Shown: piece after piece, positions 12,501-23,385 of the stretch
Layout: every line of letters starts with the position of its first letter
How positions within the stretch are numbered: the first letter of the stretch is position 1
Translations under genes and position numbers: made by a program
Source of the DNA: Maratus speciosus
Taxonomy: Eukaryota; Arthropoda; Arachnida; Araneae; Salticidae
DNA length: 64,000 nt
Assembly (NCBI GenBank): GCA_963932465.1
Contig: OZ010796.1
Location: forward strand, 73,783,974-73,847,973
Direction of reading: 5' to 3'
The notes under the pieces: model-generated
Databases searched by the model: none
What the model was told of the DNA's origin: nothing
Seen by the model: only the letters and a program-made list of their open reading frames with translations

Positions 12501-15500
12501 AGAAAAACGCTTTTTCACAAGAAGTCGTTTCTACGACAACCATTGCTTGAAAGCTAGATTTTGAAAACAAACCAAAAGAAACATGATTTAAACGTCATTT
12601 TAAGTTGAATAAAACAAAACAAAAAAAAAAAACAGAGAAATTTTTAATGCAATAAAAGTTTTTTAGAAAATTTCAAGATTTTTGTGTCCTGGTCCCCCTT
12701 AAGTCTGTTTACAAGAAAACGCACTTTTATCGCTCTCAAAATTCTCTTATACATCACTGTAAAAAAGAGAGAAATGTTTCTTGATATAGAAAGAAGGATT
12801 ACGATAATATAATGTAACCTGTTCCGAGTTACCCACGATTCTGAAAAGCGATCTTTTATATTCAGAAAACAATAGATATTCAAGATTTAAAAAAGCATTT
12901 CTGGAATAAAAATCTCTTTTGCTGTGTATCATTTTTAGATACGTTAGGAAGTAGTTTTTACAGTGTATTAGCACTATTTCTACCGGCATCCAATGACACC
13001 TTTTAAAGTATTTCGATTTATGGTTATTTTATTTGTAATTTTTAGATTAACCCTTTATGTACTGAATAGTGAATTCATGAAAATTTTACCTTCTAAAGCA
13101 TTTTTCGTGAATTTTTGAAACTACATTAGAAGACTTACATAATCATTTAATAAATTTTAGAAGGATGGAAGGATTTAGAAGGATTCATTAAATTTGAATT
13201 TATAAGGATTCTGTGCTATATTTATAACCCCACTCAAATCTTTTATTTCAAATATTTTTCTTAGTATTTTGTAGCATTAGGAAATGCACAAATATAATGT
13301 TCTTACAACAGAAATATAGAAATATTTCCCAATTGAAAAATTCCCCCCCCCCCCCCAACGCCAAGAATGCATCTATAACACATTCTAAACTGCATTACTA
13401 CCAATCGATGTATTAAATGAATTTTATAACAAGTTATTTTAATGGTACTTATAAGTACCGTCAAGCAGATAAAGTGTTAAAACGACCACAAATTATCTTT
13501 TATACATTGAAGACTTTTAAAGTAATACTTATGTATTACTTTGAAAAATACAAAGAAAATACGCACACAAATCAAAAGTTTAAAAGTGTCATTTGGCACC
13601 GGTAGAAATAGCGTTAATAAGTTTTCTCAATCCGGTATACACACGAAATATCGCTTTGTAAGATGCGATCCATATTCCAATTCAGCACATTTCCAGCAAC
13701 GCAACAGAATTTACACTCTCAGAAAAACTGTAAATTTACGGCTGTTTTCACGGGCAACAGCCTTATTCGATGTCTGATCCACTAAAAAAATACGGTACGA
13801 CCCCATACATTTTCTTCCGCTAAGGTGTAACCCTTCATTTTAATCGTGTTTCGAAAAATAATGTCACTTAACCGCGACCGTAACATATTTTTTAACTCGC
13901 CAAAAAAGAGATTCTGTGATGATTATCTAACGTCCTACGTGCTACGGAACAGTAAGTAAAGTGTTATTGTGTTTTGAAGTGCATTATATCTTTGCCCCGT
14001 AAAATTACGGGCTGCACAAAATGATGGGCATGGATTTTTTTTTTTACGGGGTATGACTGGAATCTCTGCTGCCGGCCTCTGCCCGTAATTTTACAGGGAT
14101 ATTTTTTACAGTGTATACATGGAAGAGTAACAAAAGAATATTCATGCTGCGCTGTTAATTTAGCATGTTTGTCTGTTGAACCTGTTTATTAAACATAAAA
14201 ATGCAAAAAAATTCCGCAACGTTCCTGGGAAAAAATGGGCAGCTGAGTTGCCCATTATTTCCAAGAAACATTTCTTGAAAATGACTGGAACTTTACTGTA
14301 TATGTTAAAAACTTTCTACAGAAATGCCAGTAAGTTTCCTGCGAAATACCAGGAATATTTCTGTTGACAGCAAAACATTACTGACATTTCACAGCATGCG
14401 GGATCCGCAGACGATTTTTACATTTCCAGTTGACAATTTTCGCTTTATTATCATTATTTGTTGGAATGAAAAATTATTTTGAAATTGACATCAAAATTAT
14501 TATTTATAATTTACACGAAAAAATAAATTTTCAGTTAAAATTCAATAAAGTAAATATATATATGATATATTGTTTCTGAACTTTGCTTAAAATATAAAAA
14601 TATATAAATGTAAATAATAATTAGAAAAAAAATCTAGACATAAAATATTTTGGATTTTCGTTAATAATTATGTTAGTTTACAAGTTAGATAAAATACATA
14701 TAAATTTTCATGAAAAAAAAAAAACCTAAACGTAATTGTATATTTTTTCCGAAAATAAAAAAAAAATTCAAATTTGCAGCAATTCAAAGTGTCAAATATA
14801 TATCAAATTGTAATCAAATTGTAATAAAGTGTTAAAATATAAAATTAATTAAAAAAGAAAAAAAAAAGTCCAGAGGTAGCATCGAACTCTGGCCGTACGG
14901 GTGGCGTGCGAGCTTTCTGCGTCCACACCACGAAAGACACGGTGAGAGCTGCAAACTAATGGGTATTTGAAACGTATGCTAAACCTCGGCATCTAATTTC
15001 TGAAAATCTAAGTCCCATTTGAAGAAATCCTTTCACAAGAATAATTAGAGATAAGAACTCTAAAACATACTTTAAATTAATCAAAATCGGTGAGAATCAT
15101 GTTTGATGGTCCCCTGGTTAATGGAGATACAAATAATAGGTGTATTTTTTTTACACGGTCTGCTCCTTAAACATTCCACAGACAAGTACGAGAGATAATC
15201 TTTTAGCGATGTCACGGAGGTATTGTATTTTCATCTGAATTGTCTTGACAATAGAGACGTAAAGGATTATGTCGTCTATTGATTTATTTGCATTCCATAT
15301 TGATTTTTTTACATTCATTTAAGGAATTCTTTTTCGACACTCGCGCGCGAGCAACGGATTATAGCGAAAAAATAATAAATGGCGGCCGCAGCGTTTTGCT
15401 GTTTCCAACTTTTGTTCAGGAACGTTTCAGATAAGAAAACCAGAATTTCACAGGAAAGAGCTAAATTATTCTGAAAACCTGAGAAAAGGCGAAACGTTCC

Positions 15501-18500
15501 TGGATTTTACATGGAACGTTACCATTTTTTTTTACAGTGTGTTTACTTGAGAATTTTTAGAAAATTATTCAATCATAATTGTTAAGGAATAGATGTTTAG
15601 AAATTGATATTTATTTTATAGTTTGTAAAAAGTGACTAAAATTGGAAACTAACTTGAATCCTTCCTTTCAGAGCGTTCGTGGGTCCATCTCTAGGAGGTT
15701 TTCTGTTCGACGAAATGGGATTTCGAAATGCTTCCATGGCCCTTCTCGTGTTAGAAACAGTTTTGGTAAGTGCGCAAAGATTTTGAAAGTGTTTTTGAAA
15801 CATAATTTTTATCCCGATAGCCGGGTGAAAAATAAAAATAAAGGAGGCTCTAATACTAAACACTATACTTCTTAATGTAATAAACATATATTTATGTGGT
15901 TAACAACAGCAGTCTCCGTCGTGCGACTGAGTGCTGTTTTTGCAAAATTCACTTCCACCATTGCTTTTTTTTTACGCATGAACGAGTTTTTAGCAAATGT
16001 ATCATATCTCCTACACCTATATATGTCCCATACAAAAAATCATAAAATTAACTAGTTAAGACTTTTCTCTAGTAATCTAACTAACCTCTTTAGTCATAAC
16101 AAGTCGGAAATTGTACGTCAAACGTTTCAAATGACGTACTATAACTAGTTTTTAAATAGTCTGATCTTGGTGTCATAGCTGTTGCACTCTGATGCAAAAC
16201 TGCATGAATACAAAATTTAATACGATTCTATATATTCAATTCAGTAATACCGGAATAATAGGGCTCCATCTTCAATAGGACGTAACCATCATGGCAACCA
16301 AGAATCATGACCTATCAGGGGATACAGCTGAATTAATGACGTAGGATAGGATTGAATAGAATGAAGAAAACTTATGAATAGCTTTTTAAGTTTTGATTCG
16401 ATTTTCGTAAAATTTGAAAGGACTCGACACCATTCTGCAACGATTCTATGTATTAAATTTCAAACCATTCGTTTGGACAATTTTTGCGCTGTTCTATGTG
16501 GACAGACGGACGGACCAGACGACTACTCTAGGTACTACGTATTTATATAATTACGAATGCATCTAAAAATTAAAGTGTTAAGCGGTTAATAGAATTTCAG
16601 GCTGAAATTAGCGTACTAATTTTTAAAGCAAATTATTAGCGTTTATCTGTTTTAAGATTTTTTAGTATTTTGGTCCTTCTTATATGCAAACAAAACTGTT
16701 TAAAAGTGGTATTTGTGAAATAAGCTAATACAAATCAAGTTGCTAATTTATTTAAGCATTACATGACTCTTCAAAAAGTAGAATTTGAATTTTGGATTTA
16801 TTTAAATAGCTTTGATTAAGCTTTATAAATAAATTTAATGTGGAATGGATATTATTAACTACTGAATTACTATTAAGTATCACACAGGATTTTCGGATTT
16901 AAATTAACGTAATAAATAAACTTGAACGACTTTAAATATTTACGACGTTTCGTTATTCAAAGGATAATATAAAGTGTTAGGAGCTGAGTTGTAAGCGGTT
17001 GCGTTGCATTTGCATTGCATGAGATCATTCGACTTAGAGAAAAAAAAAAATATTCTATACTAGTGGAGCTTCGCCCACTTCGCTGGACGTTTTTTCCCCC
17101 AAAGAACCTCAAAATAAACGAACTTGTGACTCCGCTGCCTTTGGCAGCGTACACCTGTTTCGGCTTCGCTCACTCTGGCCACGAACTACCTTAAATTATT
17201 GTGATAGACCTTAGAACATTGAATTATTGTGGTTTTTTATTTGGACCCAGAATAAACTCAAATTTTTAGCATTGTCTTTCATGATAATATAGAAACCGAT
17301 TAAGTATTCTTCTAACTTGAATTGAATCTCGGCAGTAGCACAATGTACCAGAGTACATTGATGAAGTATAACCTTTGGTTTCAGAAAAAAAATTCGTCAA
17401 GAAAATCGGCCTGGCTCGCGAAAAAGCTAGAAAAATGTTTTGGAAAATTTTTGAATTTTTCTTTGGATTCTAAGAATGTTTTGGAAAACATTCAAAAATC
17501 TGAATTGAGAATAATTCAATATAGTGGGCTAAAAGATTGAAATCGGACTCCTTTTACAAATGTAAAATAATCGCCCCAAAAACGCAAAAAGCATTGAAAA
17601 TTTGTGAAAAATTAAAAAATCGCGAAAGACAAAATTTACTATATTCGGATAAAAAAGTGAATCCGGATTCTGTTTACAAATTTCAAAAAAATCTCGCGAA
17701 ACGAAAAAAAAAGGCTAAAAACCGCTTGAAAAATCTAATAAAAAATGTCCAAATCAGACTTCCAAATCAGTGATTCCGGTGATCAGTCCAAATCCAGACC
17801 AAATCAGTGCTTCGAGATGCCTAACTTCAGCCGTACATGTACCTCCCTCCCAAATCTTATAGCTCTGAACGCTGCAGTCTCTTCAGAAAAAAGCACACAT
17901 GCACCCACACACATACAGAGACAGACGCACATACATATAAACATCTCTCTTTAGTATTATAGATTTAGCAATGATTTACGATATGATTTTAAAAATATAT
18001 AAGTTTAAAATCATATTTATAATCTATTAATTAAAAATTGCCAAATGTAACATTTTGAAAATCACATTATTCTGACGAAATAATAGTAAGATGTTGTAGT
18101 TTATTTCAACGAACATGTAGGTTTTTATTGACATCATTTTCACAGATGAGTATTCTTCTAACTTGAATTTAATCACGGCAGTAGCACAATGTACCGGAGT
18201 ACATTGTACGGAGTACATTGATGAATTATAACCTTTGGTTTCAGAAAAAAAAAATTCGTCAAGAAAATCGGCCTAACACAACCAATCGGCCAATTAGGCC
18301 AATCGGCCTAACCTAAAGTAAGGTGAGGTAAGGCTTTCACCCTTTGAAGATTTAGCCCTTCCTTTCGGAACTGGTGGAAGGAAAAATCTTTGAAAATGAT
18401 GGAAATATATACCGGGTGTTTCAAAAGTTCGGTGCGAAAGTAAAATGCGATTTTAAAAAAAATCTATGAGTTTTTTTTTTTTTTTTTTGGAAATTTTTTA

Positions 18501-18681
18501 TTGGAATCCGAAATCCTATTTTCATTTTTCCTTTCAGATACTTCTTCTGATGATGTCTCTCTTCAAGCAAAGTCTTTCTTCAAGGCCTAGGAAACCTCTC
18601 ATAATACCGGAGGAAATCGCAAAAGAGAATGGTTTTTGCCATAGTTCGACAGTCGGCTATCAGCGAAGAAATAGCAAGTGA
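6456..18681 (+). CDS. SLC18B1-like: SLC18B1-like MFS transporter, 3' part of gene (four exons)
   Basis: Joining 6456-6551, 7561-7635, 15672-15765 and 18538-18681 gives one open frame of about 135 residues ending in TGA at 18679-18681. All introns are GT-AG and the split codons (AT|T, GG|A) rejoin correctly. The order of segments follows the C-terminal half of animal SLC18B1: a hydrophobic helix, a loop with ERGFPPDLSTYGLISSM (human counterpart resembles ENGF..GLSTLGLVSG), the GAFVGPSLGGFLFDEMGF motif, a last helix and a short basic tail. The family is a 12-helix vesicular/lysosomal amine-type antiporter related to VMAT; human SLC18B1 is a polyamine transporter. The substrate here is inference. 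The 5' exons, covering roughly helices 1-7, were not found in the 6.4 kb upstream, so the gene is partial. Introns of about 1.0, 8.0 and 2.8 kb are packed with repeats. Family assignment is fairly sure; exact orthology is not. Confidence 0.85.
6667..7113. mobile_element. Foldback element in the SLC18B1-like intron
   Basis: The left arm begins CGCTGCCATCAAAATACTC and contains GAGTGTGACGTCATC. The right arm mirrors it (GATGACGTCACACTC then GATGGCAGCG). The arms are about 210 bp, the centre is near 6885, and match continues through ACTTACTGGTGAGA. A shorter inner hairpin (CCAGATGCGG and CCGCATCTGG) closes the centre. It is non-coding. Confidence 0.8.
7561..7635 (+). CDS. SLC18B1-like: SLC18B1-like exon B (ERGFPPDLSTYGLISS segment)
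   Basis: The acceptor is TTTCTATTTCTAG and the donor is GTATGT. The exon is 75 bp with the same phase at both ends. It encodes ERGFPPDLSTYGLISSMIA and then SSQSLG. The LSTxGL(I/V)S core is the conserved loop and start of the next helix in SLC18B1 proteins. The intron before it carries a foldback element at 6667-7113. Confidence 0.85.
7826..8998. mobile_element. Dispersed element, copy 1, with tRNA-like segment
   Basis: It matches 10905-11828 over most of its length: CAGAAAAATTCGT, the TACACTAAATTATTCGTCAT block, CGCATGCGTATTGG, and an end AAAGTATTTCTGAGAGTG. The ends form an imperfect inverted repeat of the TACACT..AGAAA type. This copy is about 250 bp longer than its sister. It is non-coding. 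Confidence 0.7.
8766..8834 (+). other. tRNA-like segment (A and B box), not a functional tRNA
   Basis: CTGGCCGAGTGGTTAAG is an almost perfect A box of the Ser/Leu tRNA class, and AGGTTCAAAACC resembles a B box. I could not fold a proper anticodon or acceptor stem. It lies inside a dispersed element and recurs at 11586-11653, so it is a SINE head or a captured tRNA relic. Confidence 0.55.
8999..10347. repeat. Intron DNA with a diverged direct duplication near 9370-9600
   Basis: Two similar segments occur: GTGGCTGTCATCAACAATTC followed by TTCGCTTTTTATATTCCAGG, and GGGACTGTCATAAACAATTG followed by TTCGCTTTTCATATACAAGG, about 165 bp apart. CGCAGGTGATAAATCG at 9473 has an inverted partner near 9945. 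No gene is seen. Confidence 0.45.
10348..10599. mobile_element. Small MITE with TATGAAGAGCTCA ends
   Basis: TATGAAGAGCTCACATGATA at the left is mirrored by TATCATCTGAGCTCTTCATA at the right, about 30 bp of imperfect inverted repeat around 190 bp of AT-rich DNA. No target duplication was settled. Confidence 0.55.
10905..11828. mobile_element. Dispersed element, copy 2, with tRNA-like segment
   Basis: Second copy of the element at 7826-8998 in the same orientation, about 3 kb downstream in the same intron. It begins TACACTGTCAGAAAAATTCG and ends TATTTCTTAGAGTGTA. Copies differ by substitutions and several indels, so the duplication is not recent. Confidence 0.7.
11586..11653 (+). other. tRNA-like segment, second copy
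   Basis: CTGCCGAGTGGTTAAGATAC and CCCAGGTTCAAAGCC repeat the A-box and B-box-like sequence at 8766-8834, with one base missing in the A box. It is not foldable as a tRNA. Confidence 0.5.
12008..12698. mobile_element. TTAA-flanked MITE, family B (copy 1)
   Basis: It is 691 bp with TTAA at 12004-12007 and 12699-12702. The ends are GGGGGTCCGGGACACATTTT and, reversed, GGGGGACCAGGACAC. It is AT-rich and non-coding. The second copy, at 18895-20369, is interrupted by family A. Confidence 0.85.
12755..12965. mobile_element. Short element with CACTGTAAAAA ends
   Basis: CACTGTAAAAAAGAGAG at the left and TTTTTACAGTG at the right delimit 211 bp. The ends match those at 1804-2980. It is non-coding. Confidence 0.55.
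13712..14115. mobile_element. Element with TACACT..GTAAAATTACGG ends
   Basis: TACACTCTCAGAAAAACTGT followed by AAATTTACGG is mirrored by CCGTAATTTTACAGGGAT and TTTTTTACAGTGTA. CCCCGTAAAATTACGGG near 13998 is a further internal palindrome of the same word. A C run of about 14 lies upstream at 13344-13357. Confidence 0.6.
14872..14945 (-). other. Possible tRNA-derived segment, minus strand
   Basis: Read on the minus strand, GTGGTGTGGACGCAGA then CCAGAGTTCGATGCTACC has the spacing and B-box look of a tRNA, but stems do not pair well. Probably a SINE head or pseudogene. Confidence 0.3.
15672..15765 (+). CDS. SLC18B1-like: SLC18B1-like exon C (GPSLGGFLFDEMGF motif)
   Basis: The acceptor is CCTTTCAG and the donor is GTAAGT. 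The exon encodes GAFVGPSLGGFLFDEMGF and then RNASMALLVLETVL. G-P-x-x-G-G is the motif shared by SLC18 and drug:H+ antiporter proteins, matching MGPTLGGFLYEKIGF in the human protein. The exon ends in phase 0. The intron upstream is about 8 kb and carries several repeats. Confidence 0.88.
16095..16566 (-). repeat. Dispersed repeat, copy 2 (inverted, uninterrupted)
   Basis: Inverted copy of 4247-4954 without the TTAA insertion. It provides the empty-site comparison for 4526-4781. It carries GTCCGTCCGTCTGTCC (minus strand), a simple-repeat-like tract. It is non-coding and lies in the last intron of the SLC18B1-like gene. Confidence 0.75.
17054..17964. repeat. Possible mobile element bounded by TCTATACTA and TAGTATTATAGA
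   Basis: TCTATACTAGTGGAGCTTCG at the left and CTCTCTTTAGTATTATAGA at the right are roughly inverted. The right part has a CACACATACAGAGACAGACG-type tract. The two direct-repeat copies lie inside and just outside. The boundaries are tentative. Confidence 0.35.
17303..17412 (+). repeat. Direct repeat, copy 1
   Basis: AGTATTCTTCTAACTTGAAT through TTTCAGAAAAAAAATTCGTC and AAGAAAATCGGCC recurs at 18146-18277 at high identity. The second copy has an extra 13-15 bp built from the internal word GGAGTACATTG. Confidence 0.75.
18146..18277 (+). repeat. Direct repeat, copy 2
   Basis: See 17303-17412. After it comes a short tract of repeated CAATCGGCC/AATTAGGCC words (18275-18310) in the last intron, about 230 bp before the terminal exon. 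Confidence 0.75.
18538..18681 (+). CDS. SLC18B1-like: SLC18B1-like terminal coding exon
   Basis: The acceptor is TTTTTCCTTTCAG. The exon encodes a final helix (ILLLMMSLFKQS) and a polar, basic cytosolic tail (SSRPRKPLIIPEEIAKENG and beyond) ending RRNSK then TGA. A run of about 35 A begins seven bases after the stop (18688-18722). A TTAA-flanked transposon starts 214 bp after the stop, probably within the 3' untranslated region. Confidence 0.8.
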   Translation: MLLLMMSLFKQSLSSRPRKPLIIPEEIAKENGFCHSSTVGYQRRNSK

Positions 18682-18687
18682 AGTTTG

Positions 18688-18724
<37 letters not shown>

Positions 18725-18894
18725 TGGCAGTACTTTCATGTTTTTACCGAACTTTTTTTTCATTCTAAATAGGTCTGTCTTGTAAAAGAAATCCTGTGGC
18801 AGCAAAAACGATCTAACAACTTGCCTATTTCCAATTTTTTGTTTCATATATTGGACTGCCGTTTTGTTTTGTGTATTGTACCTAGTTGGGTTAA

Positions 18895-20369
18895 GGGGGT
18901 CCGGGACACATTTTAAAATAATTTTTATTTATTGAGTTAAAATTTTGAATTCTTTTATGATAGTTATCCATATCATTTGTAAACAAGATGACATGATAAA
19001 ACTTCTCATAATTAAAAAAAAAAATAATTTAAAATTTATTAAAAAAGTGGGATAATTTAAAATCGTTATAACTCGAAATTTTATTTGTAGAATTATTTTT
19101 TTTTTTCATTTAAGGGGTCTCAGGACTCTTAAAATTGGAAAAAGTGAAAATAAAAGACCATTTTCAATATTTAATATCTTAAAATGTATTTCATATTAAG
19201 ACACAATTTTAAATGGAAATGAAAGATAAAAGTATGTTCTTTCATTTCAAATATTTGAAAAATTGCAAGATACAGAATTAGTATTTACAGGGGGCTCCAA
19301 ACTGTCAGACATTTGACGAGCAGAAAATCGGCATAACAGCTTATGCGCACGATTACAAAATAATTTTTGCAACTAGAATGAAAATTTTGGTGCCTACTTA
19401 ATCCTCAGATTATAATAATTACGCTAAACCTAAATAAATTTGTATTTAAAGCATTTTTATATTATTAATACAAAGTTGTATTTAGCTAATGCAAAATTTA
19501 GAAAATTTCAACAATATAAACCCATAAAACATATTTTCTTTTTACAATAAAAAGGAAATTTTAGGTTCAGTTTATACAGACTAACATGAAACATATGTTT
19601 TGAAAATTTCATGAAAAAATATTCAGAAGGTTTTGAGATATAGTGCGCGTTATGCCCAAAAACGTCATTTGGAGAAAAATGACTTCAAGATTTTGGAAAC
19701 ACCGCTTCAGCTATTGAGCGAGTATAATTCTAAATGCCATAACTTCTGTTCTAATGGGAATTTCAAGATAACAATTATATCAAAATGTTCAGAAAACATA
19801 GACGTTTAACATCTAAAAAAATTAAAATTTCGAAAATTTTAGAGCTTTAAGAGTCCTGAGACCCCTTAAACAATCATAAATATATAAGTTTTAATTTTGA
19901 TTCAGCATTTAAAAGATATTAATTAAAAAAATTAAAATATTTAAAGTATAAATTTTAAAAAAATGATGTAACTTTTTAAAAATATATATTTTCGAAAGTA
20001 AATATTTTTTTCAAATTTGTTGAATTGCTGAAAAGTAAAGTAAAACAATTGAAAAAGACATGTTCCAAGTTTGAACCCTTTATCTTTAATGGTTCTTGAC
20101 TTATAACAATTTAAATACGAGAAATAGTCAAAAAACCAATCATGAAGAAAAACGCATTTTCACAAGAAGTCGTTTCCATGACCATCATTGCTTGAAAGCT
20201 AGATTTTGAAAACGAACCAAAGCGAAAAAATTAATATTTCCTGTTCTAATTAAGATAGAATTGTGACTTAAACGTCATTTTAAGCAAGGAAAAAAAAACC
20301 CAGAAATTTTTTTAATGCAATAAATGTTTTTTTTTAGAAAATTTGAAGATTTTTGTGTCCCGGACCACC
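18895..20369. mobile_element. TTAA-flanked MITE, family B (copy 2), interrupted by family A
   Basis: TTAA lies at 18891-18894 and 20370-20373. The ends are GGGGGTCCGGGACACATTTT and, reversed, GGTGGTCCGGGACAC. Removing the nested element at 19114-19865 and one TTAA leaves 719 bp, close to the 691 bp of copy 1. It lies 214 bp beyond the SLC18B1-like stop. Confidence 0.85.
19114..19865. mobile_element. TTAA-flanked MITE, family A (copy 2), nested in family B
   Basis: It is 752 bp in inverted orientation relative to copy 1 at 2073-2826. TTAA lies at 19110-19113 and 19866-19869. The ends are GGGGTCTCAGGACTCTTAAA in both directions. It keeps the internal blocks GAAAATTTTGGTGCCTACTT and CACCGCTTCAGCTATTGAGC. 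Its first AATAAA (19149-19154) is the first after the transporter stop that I can find. Confidence 0.88.
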
Positions 20370-21129
20370 TTAAATTTATATAATTCGAAAACTAACATCG
20401 ATAGAAGAAGGAAACAAGTGGTATATTTATTTTGAAAGCCGTAAAAATCTGATACAATATTTTCAAAATTAATTACAAATTTTGTAGACAGGTGGCGAGG
20501 TACAGTGAAGTCGCAGTACAAAGCCGGAGAAATAGGCTGCAGACTGTCCTTTGCAAGCAGCCAGTCCAATCATCAGCCACTCTGTCTGCCTTCACTGAAA
20601 TTTCTTGAACAGTTTGCAAAATTTTTTTTTATCAGGAACATTTGCAACTTTAAACCGCGATTGAAAATTGCGCCTTGCTGCCGTAGGAATGTTATTTAAC
20701 TGGCGATACTCGAATACTAGAAAAACACGTTACTTCACAGAATAGATTACTTCATTCCTTTCCTTCAGTAAGAAGATTGATCACTCTGTGCTTTAGAATA
20801 CTTTGTTTAGGGCTCACTCAGTGACTACAGCGGCATCTGTCGAAAGAATTTGTAACTAATTTTCAAACTACTGTATCAGATATTTACGGCTTTGAAAATA
20901 AACATACCGCTTGTTTCCTTCCTCCATCGATCTTTGTTTCCGAGTTAGTTAAATTTAAAATCAGGGAGTCCTTCCTTTGCTGGACACCCTGTAGGATACC
21001 ACCGAGCAAACTGTGCAGAAACGAAAATTGTCGCTTTGTGTACATAAAAGCTGTCCAAAGAACCCTACCTCGACGACGCATAGTTTTCGAGAAAATGCAA
21101 AAGTAGGAGTATGACGTCACATCCGTCCC

Positions 21130-21333
21130 TCCCGAGGCTAACGAGAAAGACAGGCTACCGCGGAGCATTCCATGTATCTTTTTTATAGGCTGCTGGAGTC
21201 ACGTGATGCTCAAATGCACCAATGAAGGTGTGCGAAAGGAGCATCATGTCACTCTAGTGGTCTGTAAAAAAAGACACGTGGGATGCCTCGCTATAGCCTG
21301 AGCCTGTCTTTTTCGTTAGCCTCGCGTCACCCC
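21130..21333. repeat. Foldback of about 200 bp
   Basis: GAGGCTAACGAGAAAGACAG is mirrored by CTGTCTTTTTCGTTAGCCTC. Inner arms GGAGTCACGTGATGCTC and GGAGCATCATGTCACTC close around a short loop. It is probably a palindromic MITE. The ends were not defined by target duplication. Confidence 0.6.
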
Positions 21334-21455
21334 GAAGCAATTTATTTTCCATTATACTTACGGAACGTAAAGTACAACATATCTCAGTAGTTACGAGCGA
21401 AATACATTATCATTATGCGAAGATTGACGAAAGTTTTGAAGTGTCCGCCTTTTAA

Positions 21456-21671
21456 CCCTTTCACCGTCTGAGGGTTTTCCTGTATTTTTAAAAGAATGCT
21501 TGTAAATTCCAGTATATATATTTATTAATCGCAGTTTGATGCTATAATATCTTTAATATCACTAATTTCTATACATGGTTCAAAATAACATTCTGTTTAA
21601 AATATTTTTGTCTGCAGCCACTTTAACATGATTTCAAGAAACAGAAAAATCCGGGACAGCCGGTTAAAGGG
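21456..21671. mobile_element. Small TTAA-type MITE with CCCTTT ends
   Basis: CCCTTTCACCGTCTGAGGG at the left and, reversed, CCCTTTAACCGGCTGTCCC at the right; 216 bp. TTTTAA flanks both sides. It is non-coding and resembles 43868-44073. Confidence 0.6.
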
Positions 21672-23385
21672 TTTTAAAGGGAGTCAAACACTTAAATTTA
21701 TTTTTTAATTGTTCCCCTTTCACTAATTTATGGGATACAATTGTTATTATTATTTTTTTAAACCTTTGTTTCTCATTCGTTTTGCAGCTTCATGTGGTTC
21801 AAAAAGCTTATTTTCGAAATGTGACGTCATAATTTATCTTTCGAATTTTTTCAACATCTGTGTGTTTTAAAGTTATGGTTCTTTAGGCACTTTTAATTTA
21901 CTGTGAAACAGGATTCTCGTTCTGCACAGTTTCTTCGATGGTATCCAAACATCTTTAATATATATATCTATATATATATATGGTCAATAGTCACAGGGCA
22001 CTTCCAATTTTAGATGTTTTCTTTAAAATCTCGACAAATTTTTGACGAATTCTTCTAGAACTTCAAGAATGTAAAGAACATATTTTACCCCATATTTTTC
22101 AGCTAAGGTCTGCTTACAAGCGCAAATATATGTATATATATATATATATATAAAGCAGTTATTTATTTAAAATCTCTCTACAAGCGATAAAGTGAACTAC
22201 ACTTAATGAAAAGAAAGTATATATTGTTATGTATGATAAAGAAACAATTGTAATGTAGTATGTACATATACTGAACGCTACAGCGTGACAATACAATATT
22301 AGGCTGGTGCAAACTAGTACCAAGCTGTTGATTGAAATTACATGCTTAGTTATGTATACTATTAGAAAGTGCATATTTTATGCGTAAGTACAAATTAATG
22401 TGCATATTGTCGACTTCTGTATTTATACTTGTGACAATATGTATACAAATGAAAAATGCAAGTACTTTCTTTATAATATTTGTTGCCAGTTTGGCCTTCT
22501 TTTTTATTCAGAAATGGCAAATTTGTACCAAAAATTCTGAATGATAATATTTATTTATTTATTTTTTAGCAGCCATTGCGTGATTAGATAAAGTAAAATC
22601 TCTTCTTTCGGAATTTCTGAATAAAAAAGGGAGGCCAAACTAGGTAACCCTGACAAGCTAATAGACATACTGTCGTATGTAATGTCAATATTCCATCTTA
22701 GATGCTAAACAATAATGGTTATACTGGGATCCAGTATTCCATTCATCGTAATTACTTTCAATGAAGTATGTGTCAGTATTGTTTAAGTATCACCTTTACG
22801 TTAGAAATATTGGCAGTGGAATCTACTTATAAGCAATATTGATTTAAATTTATTTTAGTTACATTTTATTTATTATAGGTAATGAATTATTGAATTTTAA
22901 AGTTGAGGTATTCGTTTTTAGATAGCATCTATTTAATTTCACAAATCACACATATTTATGAAAATTTGGTTCACACTCACACCTTTATGATAAATATATC
23001 CGTTTAATTTAACATCATACACACAATAAATCCAAATTTATGAGTGTTTACATTTTATCTATGAAAAGTAATTGATATTATTGATGTATAATTTGCTTAC
23101 TTACATGCATATAAATACACATATACATGTAAAGTATAGGATAGAATTGGTAGGAATACTTTTAACATTTCATGGTGTATATGTCTAGATAATGTAAGAT
23201 TATTTTTACTGTTTTTGTCTATCATTCATTGCATAAATGTGTTTTAAATAAAATGCTTATAAGCAATTTTGTCTTTCTTCTTTGAACTGTACTTGTAACA
23301 CATTGTATACATAGCCTTTTTAAGGCATTCTTGGGATCTGAGCTTAACTGATTTTTGCGCCCCTTAGTCATGAATATTTACTTGA
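21672..23385. other. AT-rich intergenic DNA, no gene seen
   Basis: TA dinucleotide tracts lie at about 21958-21980 and 22130-22152. Short frames such as 22159-22374 on the minus strand are hydrophobic by composition and match no family I know. Confidence 0.45.
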
